Shown: in pieces, positions 8,899 through 17,420 of the stretch
How the letters are laid out: each line of letters begins with the position of its first letter
How positions within the stretch are numbered: position 1 is the stretch's first letter
Assembly (NCBI GenBank): GCA_016787045.1
Contig: JAEUVA010000002.1
Location: 210,616-274,615, forward strand
DNA from: Chitinophagales bacterium
Lineage (GTDB): Bacteria; Bacteroidota; Bacteroidia; Chitinophagales; LD1
DNA length: 64,000 nt
Direction of reading: 5' to 3'
The notes under the pieces: generated by a model
What the model was told of the DNA's origin: nothing
The model's input: only the letters and a program-made list of their open reading frames with translations
Database searches by the model: none
Made by a program: the position numbers and the translations under genes

Positions 8899-9715
8899 AT
8901 TGGTAATAAGCATTGAAAATCTCTATACATTCCACTGCTTCTTTCACATCATGTACACGTAGTAGATTAGCTCCGTTTATCAAACAAAGCATGTGCAATG
9001 CGGTAGTGCCATTAAGCGCCTCTTTAGCTTGCACATTAAGCACTTTATTAATCATAGACTTACGGCTAACACCACAAAGTAGGGGCACATTTAGTTTATT
9101 AAAATGGTGTAATGTGCGCAACAGCATATAATTCTGCTCTACTGTTTTGCCAAAACCAAACCCTACATCGGCTATAAGTTGGCTTATACCAAAGCTCAAA
9201 GCTATGGTGATTTGTTGCTCTAAAAAAGCAAATACTTCATTAGTTACATATTCGTACTCCGGAGCTATTTGCATGGTATCCGGTGCGCCCTTCATATGCA
9301 TTAGGCACATTGCAGCTTTATGCTTTGCAACTACAGCAAACATTTGCTTATCGTATGTTCCACCACTAATATCGTTAACAATGTGTGCGCCACACTGTAA
9401 AACAATATCAGCTGTAGCAGCATGTATGGTATCTACAGAGATTATAGCTCTTGGAAAGTGTTGAAGGATATCTTCCACTGGCACTGCTATTCGTTCAATT
9501 TCTTCTTCTGCGGTAATAATTGCAGCACCCGGTCGGCTGCTCATACCACCTATGTCAATAATTGCTGCACCTTCTTGTAGCATTTTTTCAACTTGCTGCA
9601 AATAGGTAACATTGTGTTTGCCTCCGTCAAAAAATGAGTCGGGTGTTAGATTGAGTATGCCCATCACTTTGGGCTGAGTGAGGTCAAGTGTTTTTTCGCG
9701 GCATTGCAAAAGCAT
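8897..9715 (-). CDS. folP: Dihydropteroate synthase FolP
   Basis: The enzyme condenses 6-hydroxymethyl-dihydropterin diphosphate with p-aminobenzoate in folate synthesis and is the sulfonamide target. The 272-residue TIM barrel shows MGILNLTPDSFFDGGKH (diphosphate loop), GGMSSRPGA (usually GGxSTRPG), VSVDTI-type strand SVDTIHA, VNDISGG, ADVGFGFGKT and the C-terminal GVSRKSM. Its start is only 3 bp from the end of purC, which precedes it on the same strand. A purC-folP unit is therefore likely, linking purine and folate synthesis. Confidence 0.94.
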   Translation of the reverse strand: MLLQCREKTLDLTQPKVMGILNLTPDSFFDGGKHNVTYLQQVEKMLQEGAAIIDIGGMSSRPGAAIITAEEEIERIAVPVEDILQHFPRAIISVDTIHAATADIVLQCGAHIVNDISGGTYDKQMFAVVAKHKAAMCLMHMKGAPDTMQIAPEYEYVTNEVFAFLEQQITIALSFGISQLIADVGFGFGKTVEQNYMLLRTLHHFNKLNVPLLCGVSRKSMINKVLNVQAKEALNGTTALHMLCLINGANLLRVHDVKEAVECIEIFNAYYQ

Positions 9716-9718
9716 CTG

Positions 9719-10663
9719 CTAAACTTTTTGCAGATAACCCAATACACTTTGTTCTATAGCGGGTATTGAATTATCATACCCTGAACGGTCAAATTTTTTT
9801 CCGGTTACAATTTCATACAGTTTAATGTAGCGGTCAGTAACAGTTTGCACAAATTCATCAGGCATTACGGGCATTTGTTGTCCATCTTTACCTTGAAAAT
9901 TATTTTCAATTAACCATTGCCTTACAAATTCTTTGCTCAGTTGTTGCTGAGGTTCGCCATTTTGCTGACGTTTTTCATATCCATCTAAATAGAAATATCG
10001 CGATGAGTCTGGAGTATGTATTTCGTCTATCAGCATCACATTGCCTTTTTCATCAATACCAAATTCGTACTTTGTATCTACTAAAATCAACCCACGCTCA
10101 TTAGCCATCTGCTGCCCGCGTTCAAATACTTTGTAGGTGTATGCTTCCATTTGCTCATACACTTTTTCATCCACTAACTTTTTGCTCAGTATTTCCTCGC
10201 GCGATATATCTTCATCGTGGCCTTCCATGGCTTTTGTAGATGGAGTAATGATAGGTGAGGGGAGGCGGTCATTTTCTTTAAGTCCATCCGGGAGAGAAAC
10301 GCCACATAGCACCCGCTTGCCTGCCTTATACTCTCTGGCTGCGTGACCGGCTAAATAACCACGAATAACCATTTCTATACGTACGGGTTCGCATTTTTTG
10401 CCAATGGCAACATTAGGGTGTGGTGTTGCTTCTAGCCAATTGGGGACAATATCTGTTGTGGCGCTAAGAAAATGAGCGGCAATTTGATTGAGCACAGCCC
10501 CTTTGTGTGGTATGGGTTTGGGCAAAATGTGGTCAAATGCCGATATACGGTCGCTGGCAATAATCACTAATTTATTATCAAGCGTATAAACATCGCGTAC
10601 TTTGCCACGATAAACTGCGGTTTGCTGTGGGAAATTAAAATCAGTTTGAGCGATTGCTTGCAT
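9719..10663 (-). CDS. purC: Phosphoribosylaminoimidazole-succinocarboxamide synthase PurC
   Basis: The SAICAR synthase of de novo purine synthesis ligates aspartate to CAIR using ATP. The 314-residue product has the ATP-binding [40 protein letters not shown] and [12 protein letters not shown]. It also has [13 protein letters not shown] and [11 protein letters not shown] near the end. The length is that of the longer PurC class seen in yeast and Bacteroidota rather than the E. coli type of about 237 residues. It is the likely first gene of the purC-folP unit. purB lies about 39 kb away in this window. Confidence 0.94.
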   Translation of the reverse strand: MQAIAQTDFNFPQQTAVYRGKVRDVYTLDNKLVIIASDRISAFDHILPKPIPHKGAVLNQIAAHFLSATTDIVPNWLEATPHPNVAIGKKCEPVRIEMVIRGYLAGHAAREYKAGKRVLCGVSLPDGLKENDRLPSPIITPSTKAMEGHDEDISREEILSKKLVDEKVYEQMEAYTYKVFERGQQMANERGLILVDTKYEFGIDEKGNVMLIDEIHTPDSSRYFYLDGYEKRQQNGEPQQQLSKEFVRQWLIENNFQGKDGQQMPVMPDEFVQTVTDRYIKLYEIVTGKKFDRSGYDNSIPAIEQSVLGYLQKV

Positions 10664-10760
10664 AGTGTTGATTGTAGGTTAGCTGTGTTGCAAAGTTAAC
10701 ACCACGTTCCTTTCCTGAAAGCCATGTAGATAATTTAAGTACCAATGTGGAGATAAAGCA

Positions 10761-11480
10761 CTAGCGAAGATCAACCAACTTTACCCCCGGAAATCGCTTT
10801 ATATCAAAGGTAAAGTTTCCATCGGTTGTAGAGGTATTGAAATTTTGTTTGGTCAATTTGTAGAGGTACCTTACGCCATTTCGCTCATATATCTTGCTCT
10901 CAGTTATCTGTAAGGTAGATTCATCTATAGTTACATCTATCTTGAAATAAGAGGCCTTTTTATTGACCGGACTCATTTCAATAACCGTGTACGGCTTGTT
11001 GCCAATGCTCTTTTTTTCTTTTACGCGATAGCTGTAACCATCGCTATACATCGTAAAAATTTTGGAGGGCGAAAATACATCGTCTGATTCTTCAAAGTAA
11101 TTTACTTGTGCCTCTTTGTCAGCAGAAATGTATGTCCAAATGTTTTTACCATCGCAATAGATTTGCTGGCCATTCATCAAAATATTGAATTTAGCCCCTT
11201 CAAGTAGTACTGTGCCATCTAGCGTGTCTGTAAACTTGCGGTCATCATCTTCGGGTTTTGGCTTTGGCTTGATGATGAGTAGCTTAAAATTAGCTGAAAT
11301 ATTTTTATAGGCCTTGTACTTATCGCTTACTTTTTGCAGTAAAGCGGAAGCATCGGGGTCATTAACAGTAGTTTGCAAAAAAACAAAAGAGGAGAGGAGG
11401 GTAAGTGTACCCAAAAGAGCTAAACCGCTTTTTACTTTTTTTGATAGTATAGAATATGTATTGGGAATTAAGGAATTCAT
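10761..11480 (-). CDS. LolA-like outer-membrane lipoprotein carrier protein
   Basis: The 239-residue product has an N-terminal hydrophobic stretch after a basic segment (KKVKSGLALLGTLTLLSSFVF), consistent with a signal peptide. The LolA-like core follows: ALLQKVSDKYKAYKNISANFKL, DTLDGTVLLEGAKFNILMNGQQIYCDGKNIWTY and FTFDIKRFPGVKLVDLR. LolA chaperones lipoproteins across the periplasm. Bacteroidota have several such proteins, so the exact client is uncertain. Its start overlaps the stop of ftsK by one base, so the two are translationally adjacent in an ftsK-lolA unit. Confidence 0.85.
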   Translation of the reverse strand: MNSLIPNTYSILSKKVKSGLALLGTLTLLSSFVFLQTTVNDPDASALLQKVSDKYKAYKNISANFKLLIIKPKPKPEDDDRKFTDTLDGTVLLEGAKFNILMNGQQIYCDGKNIWTYISADKEAQVNYFEESDDVFSPSKIFTMYSDGYSYRVKEKKSIGNKPYTVIEMSPVNKKASYFKIDVTIDESTLQITESKIYERNGVRYLYKLTKQNFNTSTTDGNFTFDIKRFPGVKLVDLR

Positions 11481-13999
11481 TAAATCGGTTGTTCTCTAAG
11501 TTTTTGCAAATACTGTTCCAATTCTGCTTCGGTTTTAAATTTTACTTCGCGGGCTTTAGTTCCCAAGTTATCGCCTACAATACCTGCCTCTTGCAACTGG
11601 TCCATTAATCGTCCGGCACGATTATAGCCCAATTTTAGTCTTCGCTGAATCAATGAGGTAGAGCCCATTTGGTTTTGAACTATTACACGAGCAGCATCCT
11701 CAAACATTTCATCGCGTTCACCATCAATAAAAAAGTCTTCGCCTTCTTTGGCATTGGGGTCTATGTATTCAGGTAATTCAAAGGCGGTGGCATACCCTTG
11801 TTGGTTAGCAATAAAATCGCGCACTTGCTCTACTTCCGGAGTATCTACAAAACCACATTGTAAGCGTAACATATCGCTACCCACACTCAACAACATATCG
11901 CCACGACCAATCAATTGGTCTGCACCACCCTGATCAAGAATTGTACGCGAGTCAATTTTTGAAGTGGTTTTGAAAGCAATACGAGCCGGGAAGTTGGCTT
12001 TAATAGTTCCCGTGATAATGTTTACAGATGGGCGCTGAGTGGCTAAAATTAAGTGGATACCGATAGCCCGAGCCAACTGTGCCAAACGGGCAATAGGCGT
12101 TTCTACTTCTTTGCCGGCTGTCATTATTAAATCGGCAAACTCATCAATTACCAACACAATGTATGGCAAAAACTTGTGTCCGTTTTGCGGATTAAGCTGC
12201 CGGTTTAAAAACTTATGGTTGTATTCTTTCAGATTTCTACAGCTTGCTTTTTTGAGCAAATTATACCGGTCATCCATTTCAATACAAAGTGCGTTGAGCG
12301 TAGTAACCACCTTCTTAGTATCGGTGATAATGGCATCGGCCTCCCCGGGTAGTTTCGCCAAAAAATGTTTCTCTAACGCTTCATATAAGCTAAGTTCAAC
12401 TTTCTTAGGGTCAACTAAAATGAACTTTAACTGCGATGGGTGCTTTTTGTAAAGCAGCGAAACTAATATAGAGTTTATGCCCACCGATTTACCCTGACCG
12501 GTGGCACCGGCCATAAGTAAGTGAGGCATTTTGGCCAAGTCGGCCACATATATTTCATTGCTAATGGATTTACCAAGACAAATTGGTAGATCTGCTGTGG
12601 TGTTTTGAAATTTTTCGGAAGCCAAAAGTGAGCGCATACTTACTACTTCCTTGTGTGCGTTAGGCACTTCTATGCCTATAGTGCCTTTACCGGGTATGGG
12701 CGCAATGATGCGAATACCCAAAGCGGCCAAACTCAAGGCAATGTCATCTTCCAGATTTTTGATTTTTGATATGCGCACACCGGCTGCAGGTACTATTTCG
12801 TAAAGCGTAACTGTGGGGCCAATAGTGGCTTTTATTTTAGAAATTTCAATTTGATAGTTATTGAGTGTGGTAATGATTTGTGTTTTGTTGCGCTCTAACT
12901 CCTCAGCGTCTATTTTTACCTTATCGCTGCCATGTTCTTCTAACAGTTCCAACGATGGAAACTTGTAATTGGATAAATCTAATGTAGGGTCATATACTGT
13001 ATTTAAAGTGCCTGTGTTTTGCGCAACTGTTTCTTCTTCTACCTCTTCTATTTCCAGTTCTAAAGTGCCTGTAGCGGAAGATGGTTTTTCGGATTTTGCA
13101 ACCGGAGCAAATTCAGTCTCTGTGTCAATAGGTTCATCCATTTCTAGTTGCAATTCACTTTGCACAGTTTCATTCATCACTGCATCTGCTATGTTATCTT
13201 TGGCAAAAATATTTTCTGAGGTGTCTTTAAATTCCGAAGAAACAACCTGCTCAGTGGTAGCCGGTTCTGTGGCTGCGCCTACTTTATTTTCATCATCCGC
13301 CTTTTTTCTAAAGAGGGATGCCCCATTGAGTACAAATCCGAAATTGATATTGTAAACAGCTACTACAATAACCAGTGCAGAGGCCACCAAAAGAGCTGCT
13401 ACTCCAAGTGGTTTAACCAAGGTGGTTAGGTAGCCGGTTTCACCAGTAAGGTATGTGCCAAATGCGCCACCCCAACTCAAAATACTATTGGGCAAAATAA
13501 GTGAATTGGCAAATGCCAGTGCAGACGAACACCACACCAAAGCTATAAACGAATAGCCAAATATTTTAAATACGTTAAACACACTTTTTTGCACCAAAAG
13601 ATTAAAGCCCATTGCAAAGCTCATCAATACAAACAAGTAAGAAGCCAAGCCGAACAAATCGTTTAGGAACCAATTAGCTAACTTTGCACCCATCGGGCCA
13701 ATTGCATTGCTTACCTTGCTCATTCCTTCAATAGTGGCGTTGCTGCCTATCAGTTCGCTTTGGTCATCGGCAGCATTAAACAAATGCGAAGTAAAAGCTA
13801 CTAAAAGTATAAACGAGAGTAGAATCAGCAGCAGTCCGCTGATTTTAGATAAGCGGCCATCATTCCAAAAGCGGGGCTCCACTGTAGTTTCCTCCTTAGC
13901 TTTTTTAGTGATTTTGCGCTCTCTATTGGGTTTAGCTGTGGCCTCTGTATCCTCAACAGATGCTTTTTTCTTTTTTGGTGTAGTAGTGGTATCTTCCAT
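11480..13999 (-). CDS. ftsK: DNA translocase FtsK
   Basis: From the ATG at 13999 the product is 839 residues. A basic N-tail (TTTPKKKK, NRERKITKKAK) precedes four or more membrane segments (for example LLILLSFILLVAFTSHLF). An acidic linker and then the motor domain follow. The Walker A GATGQGKSVGI is near residue 500, and the Walker B VLVIDEFADLIM is near 618. LILATQRPSVNIITG follows, with a C-terminal winged-helix gamma domain (SLIQRRLKLGYNRAGRLMDQLQ). FtsK pumps chromosomal DNA at the septum and activates XerCD/dif. The frame stays open to 14143, but the upstream part overlaps a 35-bp palindrome and the divergent gene. The ATG at 13999 is preferred because it begins the basic tail. Confidence 0.93.
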   Translation of the reverse strand: MEDTTTTPKKKKASVEDTEATAKPNRERKITKKAKEETTVEPRFWNDGRLSKISGLLLILLSFILLVAFTSHLFNAADDQSELIGSNATIEGMSKVSNAIGPMGAKLANWFLNDLFGLASYLFVLMSFAMGFNLLVQKSVFNVFKIFGYSFIALVWCSSALAFANSLILPNSILSWGGAFGTYLTGETGYLTTLVKPLGVAALLVASALVIVVAVYNINFGFVLNGASLFRKKADDENKVGAATEPATTEQVVSSEFKDTSENIFAKDNIADAVMNETVQSELQLEMDEPIDTETEFAPVAKSEKPSSATGTLELEIEEVEEETVAQNTGTLNTVYDPTLDLSNYKFPSLELLEEHGSDKVKIDAEELERNKTQIITTLNNYQIEISKIKATIGPTVTLYEIVPAAGVRISKIKNLEDDIALSLAALGIRIIAPIPGKGTIGIEVPNAHKEVVSMRSLLASEKFQNTTADLPICLGKSISNEIYVADLAKMPHLLMAGATGQGKSVGINSILVSLLYKKHPSQLKFILVDPKKVELSLYEALEKHFLAKLPGEADAIITDTKKVVTTLNALCIEMDDRYNLLKKASCRNLKEYNHKFLNRQLNPQNGHKFLPYIVLVIDEFADLIMTAGKEVETPIARLAQLARAIGIHLILATQRPSVNIITGTIKANFPARIAFKTTSKIDSRTILDQGGADQLIGRGDMLLSVGSDMLRLQCGFVDTPEVEQVRDFIANQQGYATAFELPEYIDPNAKEGEDFFIDGERDEMFEDAARVIVQNQMGSTSLIQRRLKLGYNRAGRLMDQLQEAGIVGDNLGTKAREVKFKTEAELEQYLQKLREQPI

Positions 14000-14030
14000 A
14001 TCTGTAAAGTCGGCCACTAAAATGTAAAGA

Positions 14031-14065
14031 AACATGGCGGTACATTTATTCTGTAACGCCATGTT
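14031..14065. promoter_or_regulatory. 35-bp interrupted palindrome in the ftsK / membrane-protein divergent region
   Basis: The outer arms AACATGGCG (14031-14039) and CGCCATGTT (14057-14065) are perfect inverted copies. Inside them TACA and TGTA pair as well, around a 7-nt loop. The element lies 31 bp upstream of the ftsK ATG and 58 bp upstream of the divergent gene at 14124. It could be an operator or an RNA hairpin in the ftsK leader. Confidence 0.55.
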
Positions 14066-14123
14066 ATGAACAAACTGTATGGTGATGTACAAAATATTGT
14101 CAGATTCGCCCCGCTGTTTTTGT

Positions 14124-14642
14124 ATGCAGGCACCTACACACATTCTGGTTGGTAGTATTTTACAACAATTGTTTAAGGGCGAGCGGTTGAAACCGTTGCG
14201 TTATTTTTTGCTGGCCATATTCGCTTTTTTGCTGCACGGTATTTTTGATAAAATGGCTAAATTGACCTATCACCCGCCCAATGCCAATTTTGCAGATACA
14301 TTTTGGGTGCTTTACCACTTAGTAGTGTTGCTTACCACAGTGGTGTTTATTTATGTATGGGGTAGCGAATACGCATGGGGGATTATTTTTTCACTTTTAC
14401 CCGATTTAGATTGGCTATTTATACATGGCCAAAAAATAGCAGGAGTAACTGTAGATTTTTACAATAAGCCATACTTGCACAATTTCCTGCATTTTGTAAT
14501 TGATAATACCTTTGATGCTATAAATCAATTACCTGATTTTCGTTTTTACGAATGGTCTTGCTTATTTGAAGTAGCGCTACTATTCATTTTAATCATTCTA
14601 TTGCGCAGTTTAGAAAAGCGCAGAAGAAACATACATTTTTAA
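14124..14642 (+). CDS. Polytopic membrane protein of unknown function
   Basis: The 172-residue product starts with MQAPTHILVGSILQQLF. The ATG at 14124 is preferred over 14079, which would put charged and cysteine-rich residues in front. Hydrophobic segments are LRYFLLAIFAFLLHGIF, FWVLYHLVVLLTTVVFIYVW, AWGIIFSLLPDLDWLFI and LFEVALLFILIILL. The early THxxxG and the PDxDW motif recall membrane-bound YdjM/DUF457-like predicted metal-dependent hydrolases. That resemblance is short and I would not name it on that basis. It is divergent from ftsK, and gltX follows 48 bp downstream on the same strand. Confidence 0.75.
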   Translation: MQAPTHILVGSILQQLFKGERLKPLRYFLLAIFAFLLHGIFDKMAKLTYHPPNANFADTFWVLYHLVVLLTTVVFIYVWGSEYAWGIIFSLLPDLDWLFIHGQKIAGVTVDFYNKPYLHNFLHFVIDNTFDAINQLPDFRFYEWSCLFEVALLFILIILLRSLEKRRRNIHF

Positions 14643-14690
14643 CTCGGGCATAGGGCAATTTTTATTTTCGCACACTTTAATTGAAAAAAT

Positions 14691-16232
14691 ATGAGCAGGA
14701 GAGTACGCGTACGTTTTGCACCATCACCTACAGGCCCATTACACCCTGGGGGCATTCGCACAGCGTTGTATAATTATTTGTTAGCTAAGCAGCAAGGTGG
14801 AGATTTTGTGTTGCGTATAGAAGATACCGACCAAACCAGATTTGTGCCCGGTGCCGAAGAATTTATCATAGCTGCGTTGAAATGGTGTGGCATAGAACCC
14901 AATGAGGGGGTTGGTTTTGGCGATGGCCCGCATGCCCCTTACCGTCAAAGTGAACGAAAGCATCTGTATCGTGAGTTTGCCGATAAACTGATTGAAAACG
15001 GAAGTGCATACTACGCTTTTGATACTGAAGAGGAGATAGAACAAATGCGCCAGAACCTTACTGCGCAAGGCGTACAAAGCCCATCATATAATGCCGTAAC
15101 CCGGCAGTATATGAAAAACTCGCTAACACTTCCGCAAGATGAAGTGCAAAAACGTTTAGAGAGTGGTGCGGCATACGTGATTCGTTTTAAAATGCCGCGT
15201 AACGAAGAAGTAAAGTTTCATGACGAAATTCGCGAATGGGTGAGCTTTAATACTTCGCAATTGGCTGATGCCGTATTGCTAAAAAGCGATGGTATGCCTA
15301 CCTACCACTTAGCCAACGTAAGTGATGATTACATGATGCAAATTACGCATGTAATACGCGGTGAAGAGTGGCTGAGTTCTGCACCTTTACATATTTTACT
15401 TTACCGCGCGCTGGGTATAGAAGATGTAATGCCTAAGTTTGCTCACTTACCGCTTATACTCAAGCCGGATGGTAATGGCAAGCTCAGTAAACGAGATGGT
15501 GACCGGTTAGGGTTTCCATTTTATGCCATCAACTGGAAAAATCAAGAAACCGGTGACGTTTCCGAAGGATACAGAGAGAAAGGGTTTCTGCCCGAGGCGT
15601 TTATTAACTTCTTAGCTTTATTAGGTTGGAGCCCCGGAGAAAACCGAAAGAAAATGAGTTTGGAAGAAATGATTCAACTCTTTTCGCTAGACCGGGTACA
15701 CAAAGCCGGAGCAAGGTATGATTTCAATATGCTCAAGTCGCTCAACCACGAATACCTAATGGCTACTGACGATAATGTTTTGGCTGAAAGTATACGTCCG
15801 CAAATAGAGCAGATGGGTATGGTGTATAACGAAAAATATGTAACTGAGTTTTGCCGGTTGATGAAAGAACGCGCCCATTTTGCCAGCGAGTTACTTACAC
15901 TTGGCTATTACTTCTTTGAAGAAGTTAAAGAATTTGATGTAGAAACTTTGAAGAAAAAATACAAAAAGGAGCAACGACCTGTTTTTGACGATTTAGTTAC
16001 TGTTATCAGCAATCAAGTAGATTTTACATCAATAGAAATAGAAAAAAACATTAAAGGATTTATTGCCGAGCGCCAGTTAAAAATAGGTGAGGTAATGCCT
16101 GTTTTGCGCCTTGGCTTGGCCGGCACCATGCAAGGCCCTGCGGTATTTGATATGATGGCACTTCTTGGAAAAGAGAAAGTAGTGAGCCGATTACAAACTT
16201 CATTGAGTTATTTTGAAACTGTTGTGGTTTGA
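14691..16232 (+). CDS. gltX: Glutamyl-tRNA synthetase GltX
   Basis: The 513-residue class Ib synthetase charges tRNA-Glu. The HIGH-type motif is in RFAPSPTGPLHPGGIRTAL (residues about 8-26), written HPGG rather than the usual H(I/V/L)G(G/T). LRIEDTDQTR follows, then the KMSKS equivalent KLSKRDGDRLG (around residue 263). A C-terminal anticodon-binding domain is of usual length. A probable -7 box (TATTTTCG, 14663-14670) lies 20 bp before the start without a clear -33 partner. A second, shorter GluRS-like gene is at 37787-38659. Confidence 0.95.
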   Translation: MSRRVRVRFAPSPTGPLHPGGIRTALYNYLLAKQQGGDFVLRIEDTDQTRFVPGAEEFIIAALKWCGIEPNEGVGFGDGPHAPYRQSERKHLYREFADKLIENGSAYYAFDTEEEIEQMRQNLTAQGVQSPSYNAVTRQYMKNSLTLPQDEVQKRLESGAAYVIRFKMPRNEEVKFHDEIREWVSFNTSQLADAVLLKSDGMPTYHLANVSDDYMMQITHVIRGEEWLSSAPLHILLYRALGIEDVMPKFAHLPLILKPDGNGKLSKRDGDRLGFPFYAINWKNQETGDVSEGYREKGFLPEAFINFLALLGWSPGENRKKMSLEEMIQLFSLDRVHKAGARYDFNMLKSLNHEYLMATDDNVLAESIRPQIEQMGMVYNEKYVTEFCRLMKERAHFASELLTLGYYFFEEVKEFDVETLKKKYKKEQRPVFDDLVTVISNQVDFTSIEIEKNIKGFIAERQLKIGEVMPVLRLGLAGTMQGPAVFDMMALLGKEKVVSRLQTSLSYFETVVV

Positions 16233-16349
16233 TTATTTTCATTTTGCTCAATTTCAACCCAAAAATTTTTTTGATAAAAGTTTTGAATAACCCAAAACAT
16301 TCACCTTAAATTAGCCGTACAAAAAATCTATTCACCAAAAACCAAACCT

Positions 16350-16706
16350 ATGCCACGCAAAAAGAAAGCGGAAGAAGATGAAAATGAAAAACTGCTGAAT
16401 AAGAAAAAGCAGAAAGAACGTGATGAAGATGAGGATGACGATGATGAAGAAGATATAGCTGATGAATACGAAAAATCATCAGATGATGGAGAAGAAGAAG
16501 TTGAACCGTCTGAAGATGAAATTACCAGCATGGAAGGCATGGAAGAGTTTGATGACATTATAGATAAACGTAGTGCCGGTAAAGGTCGCAAGGCCGCCAA
16601 ACAAGACGATTACGATGACGAAGACTTTGAAGAGTTTGACGACTTTGGCGAAGACGATGAAGATGGATTTGGCGGTGGCGGTGGTAGTTTTGACGATGAC
16701 TATTAA
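16350..16706 (+). CDS. Highly acidic low-complexity protein
   Basis: The 118-residue product opens with a basic patch (MPRKKK). It is then dominated by Asp and Glu (for example DEDEDDDDEEDI) and ends in a glycine-rich acidic tail (DGFGGGGGSFDDDY). There is no signal peptide, membrane segment or recognisable domain. The composition resembles histone-chaperone-like or RNA-polymerase-delta-like acidic tails, but no homology can be claimed. A possible promoter is TTTTG at 16281-16285 and TAAATTAG at 16307-16314. A strong terminator follows the gene, so it is probably monocistronic and expressed. The minus strand shows an apparent serine-rich frame that is only the antisense of this GAT/GAA-rich stretch. 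Confidence 0.75.
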   Translation: MPRKKKAEEDENEKLLNKKKQKERDEDEDDDDEEDIADEYEKSSDDGEEEVEPSEDEITSMEGMEEFDDIIDKRSAGKGRKAAKQDDYDDEDFEEFDDFGEDDEDGFGGGGGSFDDDY

Positions 16707-16726
16707 TCATTAAACCTCTAAAAATC

Positions 16727-16758
16727 AAAGCGGATGCATAAATTGCATCCGCTTTTTT
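16727..16758 (+). terminator. Rho-independent terminator after the acidic-protein gene
   Basis: A 12-bp stem (AAAGCGGATGCA at 16727-16738, TGCATCCGCTTT at 16744-16755) with a 5-nt loop runs into TTTTTT. It ends only 12 bp before the ATG of the B12-binding protein. Confidence 0.9.
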
Positions 16759-16770
16759 ATTGTACCATTT

Positions 16771-17181
16771 ATGAGTAAACGCCCCATTAGAATATTAGTA
16801 GCCAAAGTTGGTTTAGATGGCCACGATCGTGGCGCAAAAGTAATTGCCTCTTCGCTGCGCGATGCGGGTATGGAGGTTATTTACACCGGCCTGCGACAAA
16901 CCCCCGAAATGGTAGTAAACACCGCCTTGCAAGAAGATGTAGATGCCATAGGGGTAAGTATTTTGAGCGGAGCACACATGACAGTTTTTCCTAAAATACT
17001 ATCGCTCATGAAAGAGAAAAATCTAAGCGATGTTTTACTTACCGGTGGAGGCATCATTCCCGATGAAGACATGAAAAAGTTGCGAGAGCAGGGCTGTGGC
17101 GAACTCTTTCAACCCGGTACACCTACCGTGCAAATCGCCAACTACATTGATAGCTGGGTTAAGCAACACAGGGGTTTTTAA
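16771..17181 (+). CDS. Stand-alone cobalamin-binding protein (methylmalonyl-CoA mutase small-domain type)
   Basis: The 136-residue product is a complete B12-binding Rossmann domain. The DxHxxG motif is at D16-H18-G21 ([10 protein letters not shown]), which supplies the lower axial histidine in base-off cobalamin binding. The conserved SILSGAHMT and [16 protein letters not shown] follow. It matches the C-terminal domain of methylmalonyl-CoA mutase or the small subunit of split isobutyryl/methylmalonyl mutases. No catalytic TIM-barrel subunit is encoded nearby, so it must partner with a distant gene or act otherwise. The gene begins 12 bp after the preceding terminator, leaving almost no room for a promoter. 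Confidence 0.88.
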   Translation: MSKRPIRILVAKVGLDGHDRGAKVIASSLRDAGMEVIYTGLRQTPEMVVNTALQEDVDAIGVSILSGAHMTVFPKILSLMKEKNLSDVLLTGGGIIPDEDMKKLREQGCGELFQPGTPTVQIANYIDSWVKQHRGF

Positions 17182-17184
17182 ATG

Positions 17185-17212
17185 AAAAAATCCTCAGATT
17201 GCTCAGAGGATT
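17185..17212 (-). terminator. Terminator of the tRNA-fMet transcript
   Basis: Read on the minus strand, AATCCTC and GAGGATT (plus positions 17206-17212 and 17189-17195) form a 7-bp stem with a 10-nt loop. A T-run follows (plus-strand A-run 17185-17190). It sits 5 nt beyond the tRNA 3' end. Confidence 0.7.
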
Positions 17213-17216
17213 CTTG

Positions 17217-17289
<73 letters not shown>

Positions 17290-17298
17290 AAGTGGGCG

Positions 17299-17328
17299 CA
17301 AATTTAAAAACATACTTGCTTAATACAA
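17299..17328 (-). promoter_or_regulatory. Promoter of tRNA-fMet
   Basis: On the minus strand TTG (plus 17326-17328), 19 bp, TAAATTTG (plus 17299-17306) exactly fits the Bacteroidota housekeeping promoter. The -7 box ends 10 bp upstream of the tRNA 5' end, so the precursor has a very short leader. Confidence 0.85.
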
Positions 17329-17420
17329 CAGTATTTTCAAAATGTTAGCAAGTAATCTCCTATAAATTAGGAGGGTCTTAACCGCTGATACTGTGCTATT
17401 TGTATAAATTAGCTTAAACG

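Noticed and set aside
16328..16600. Serine-rich frame on the minus strand
   Set aside because: It is the antisense of the Asp/Glu-rich codons of the acidic protein at 16350-16706, which has a terminator and normal strand context.
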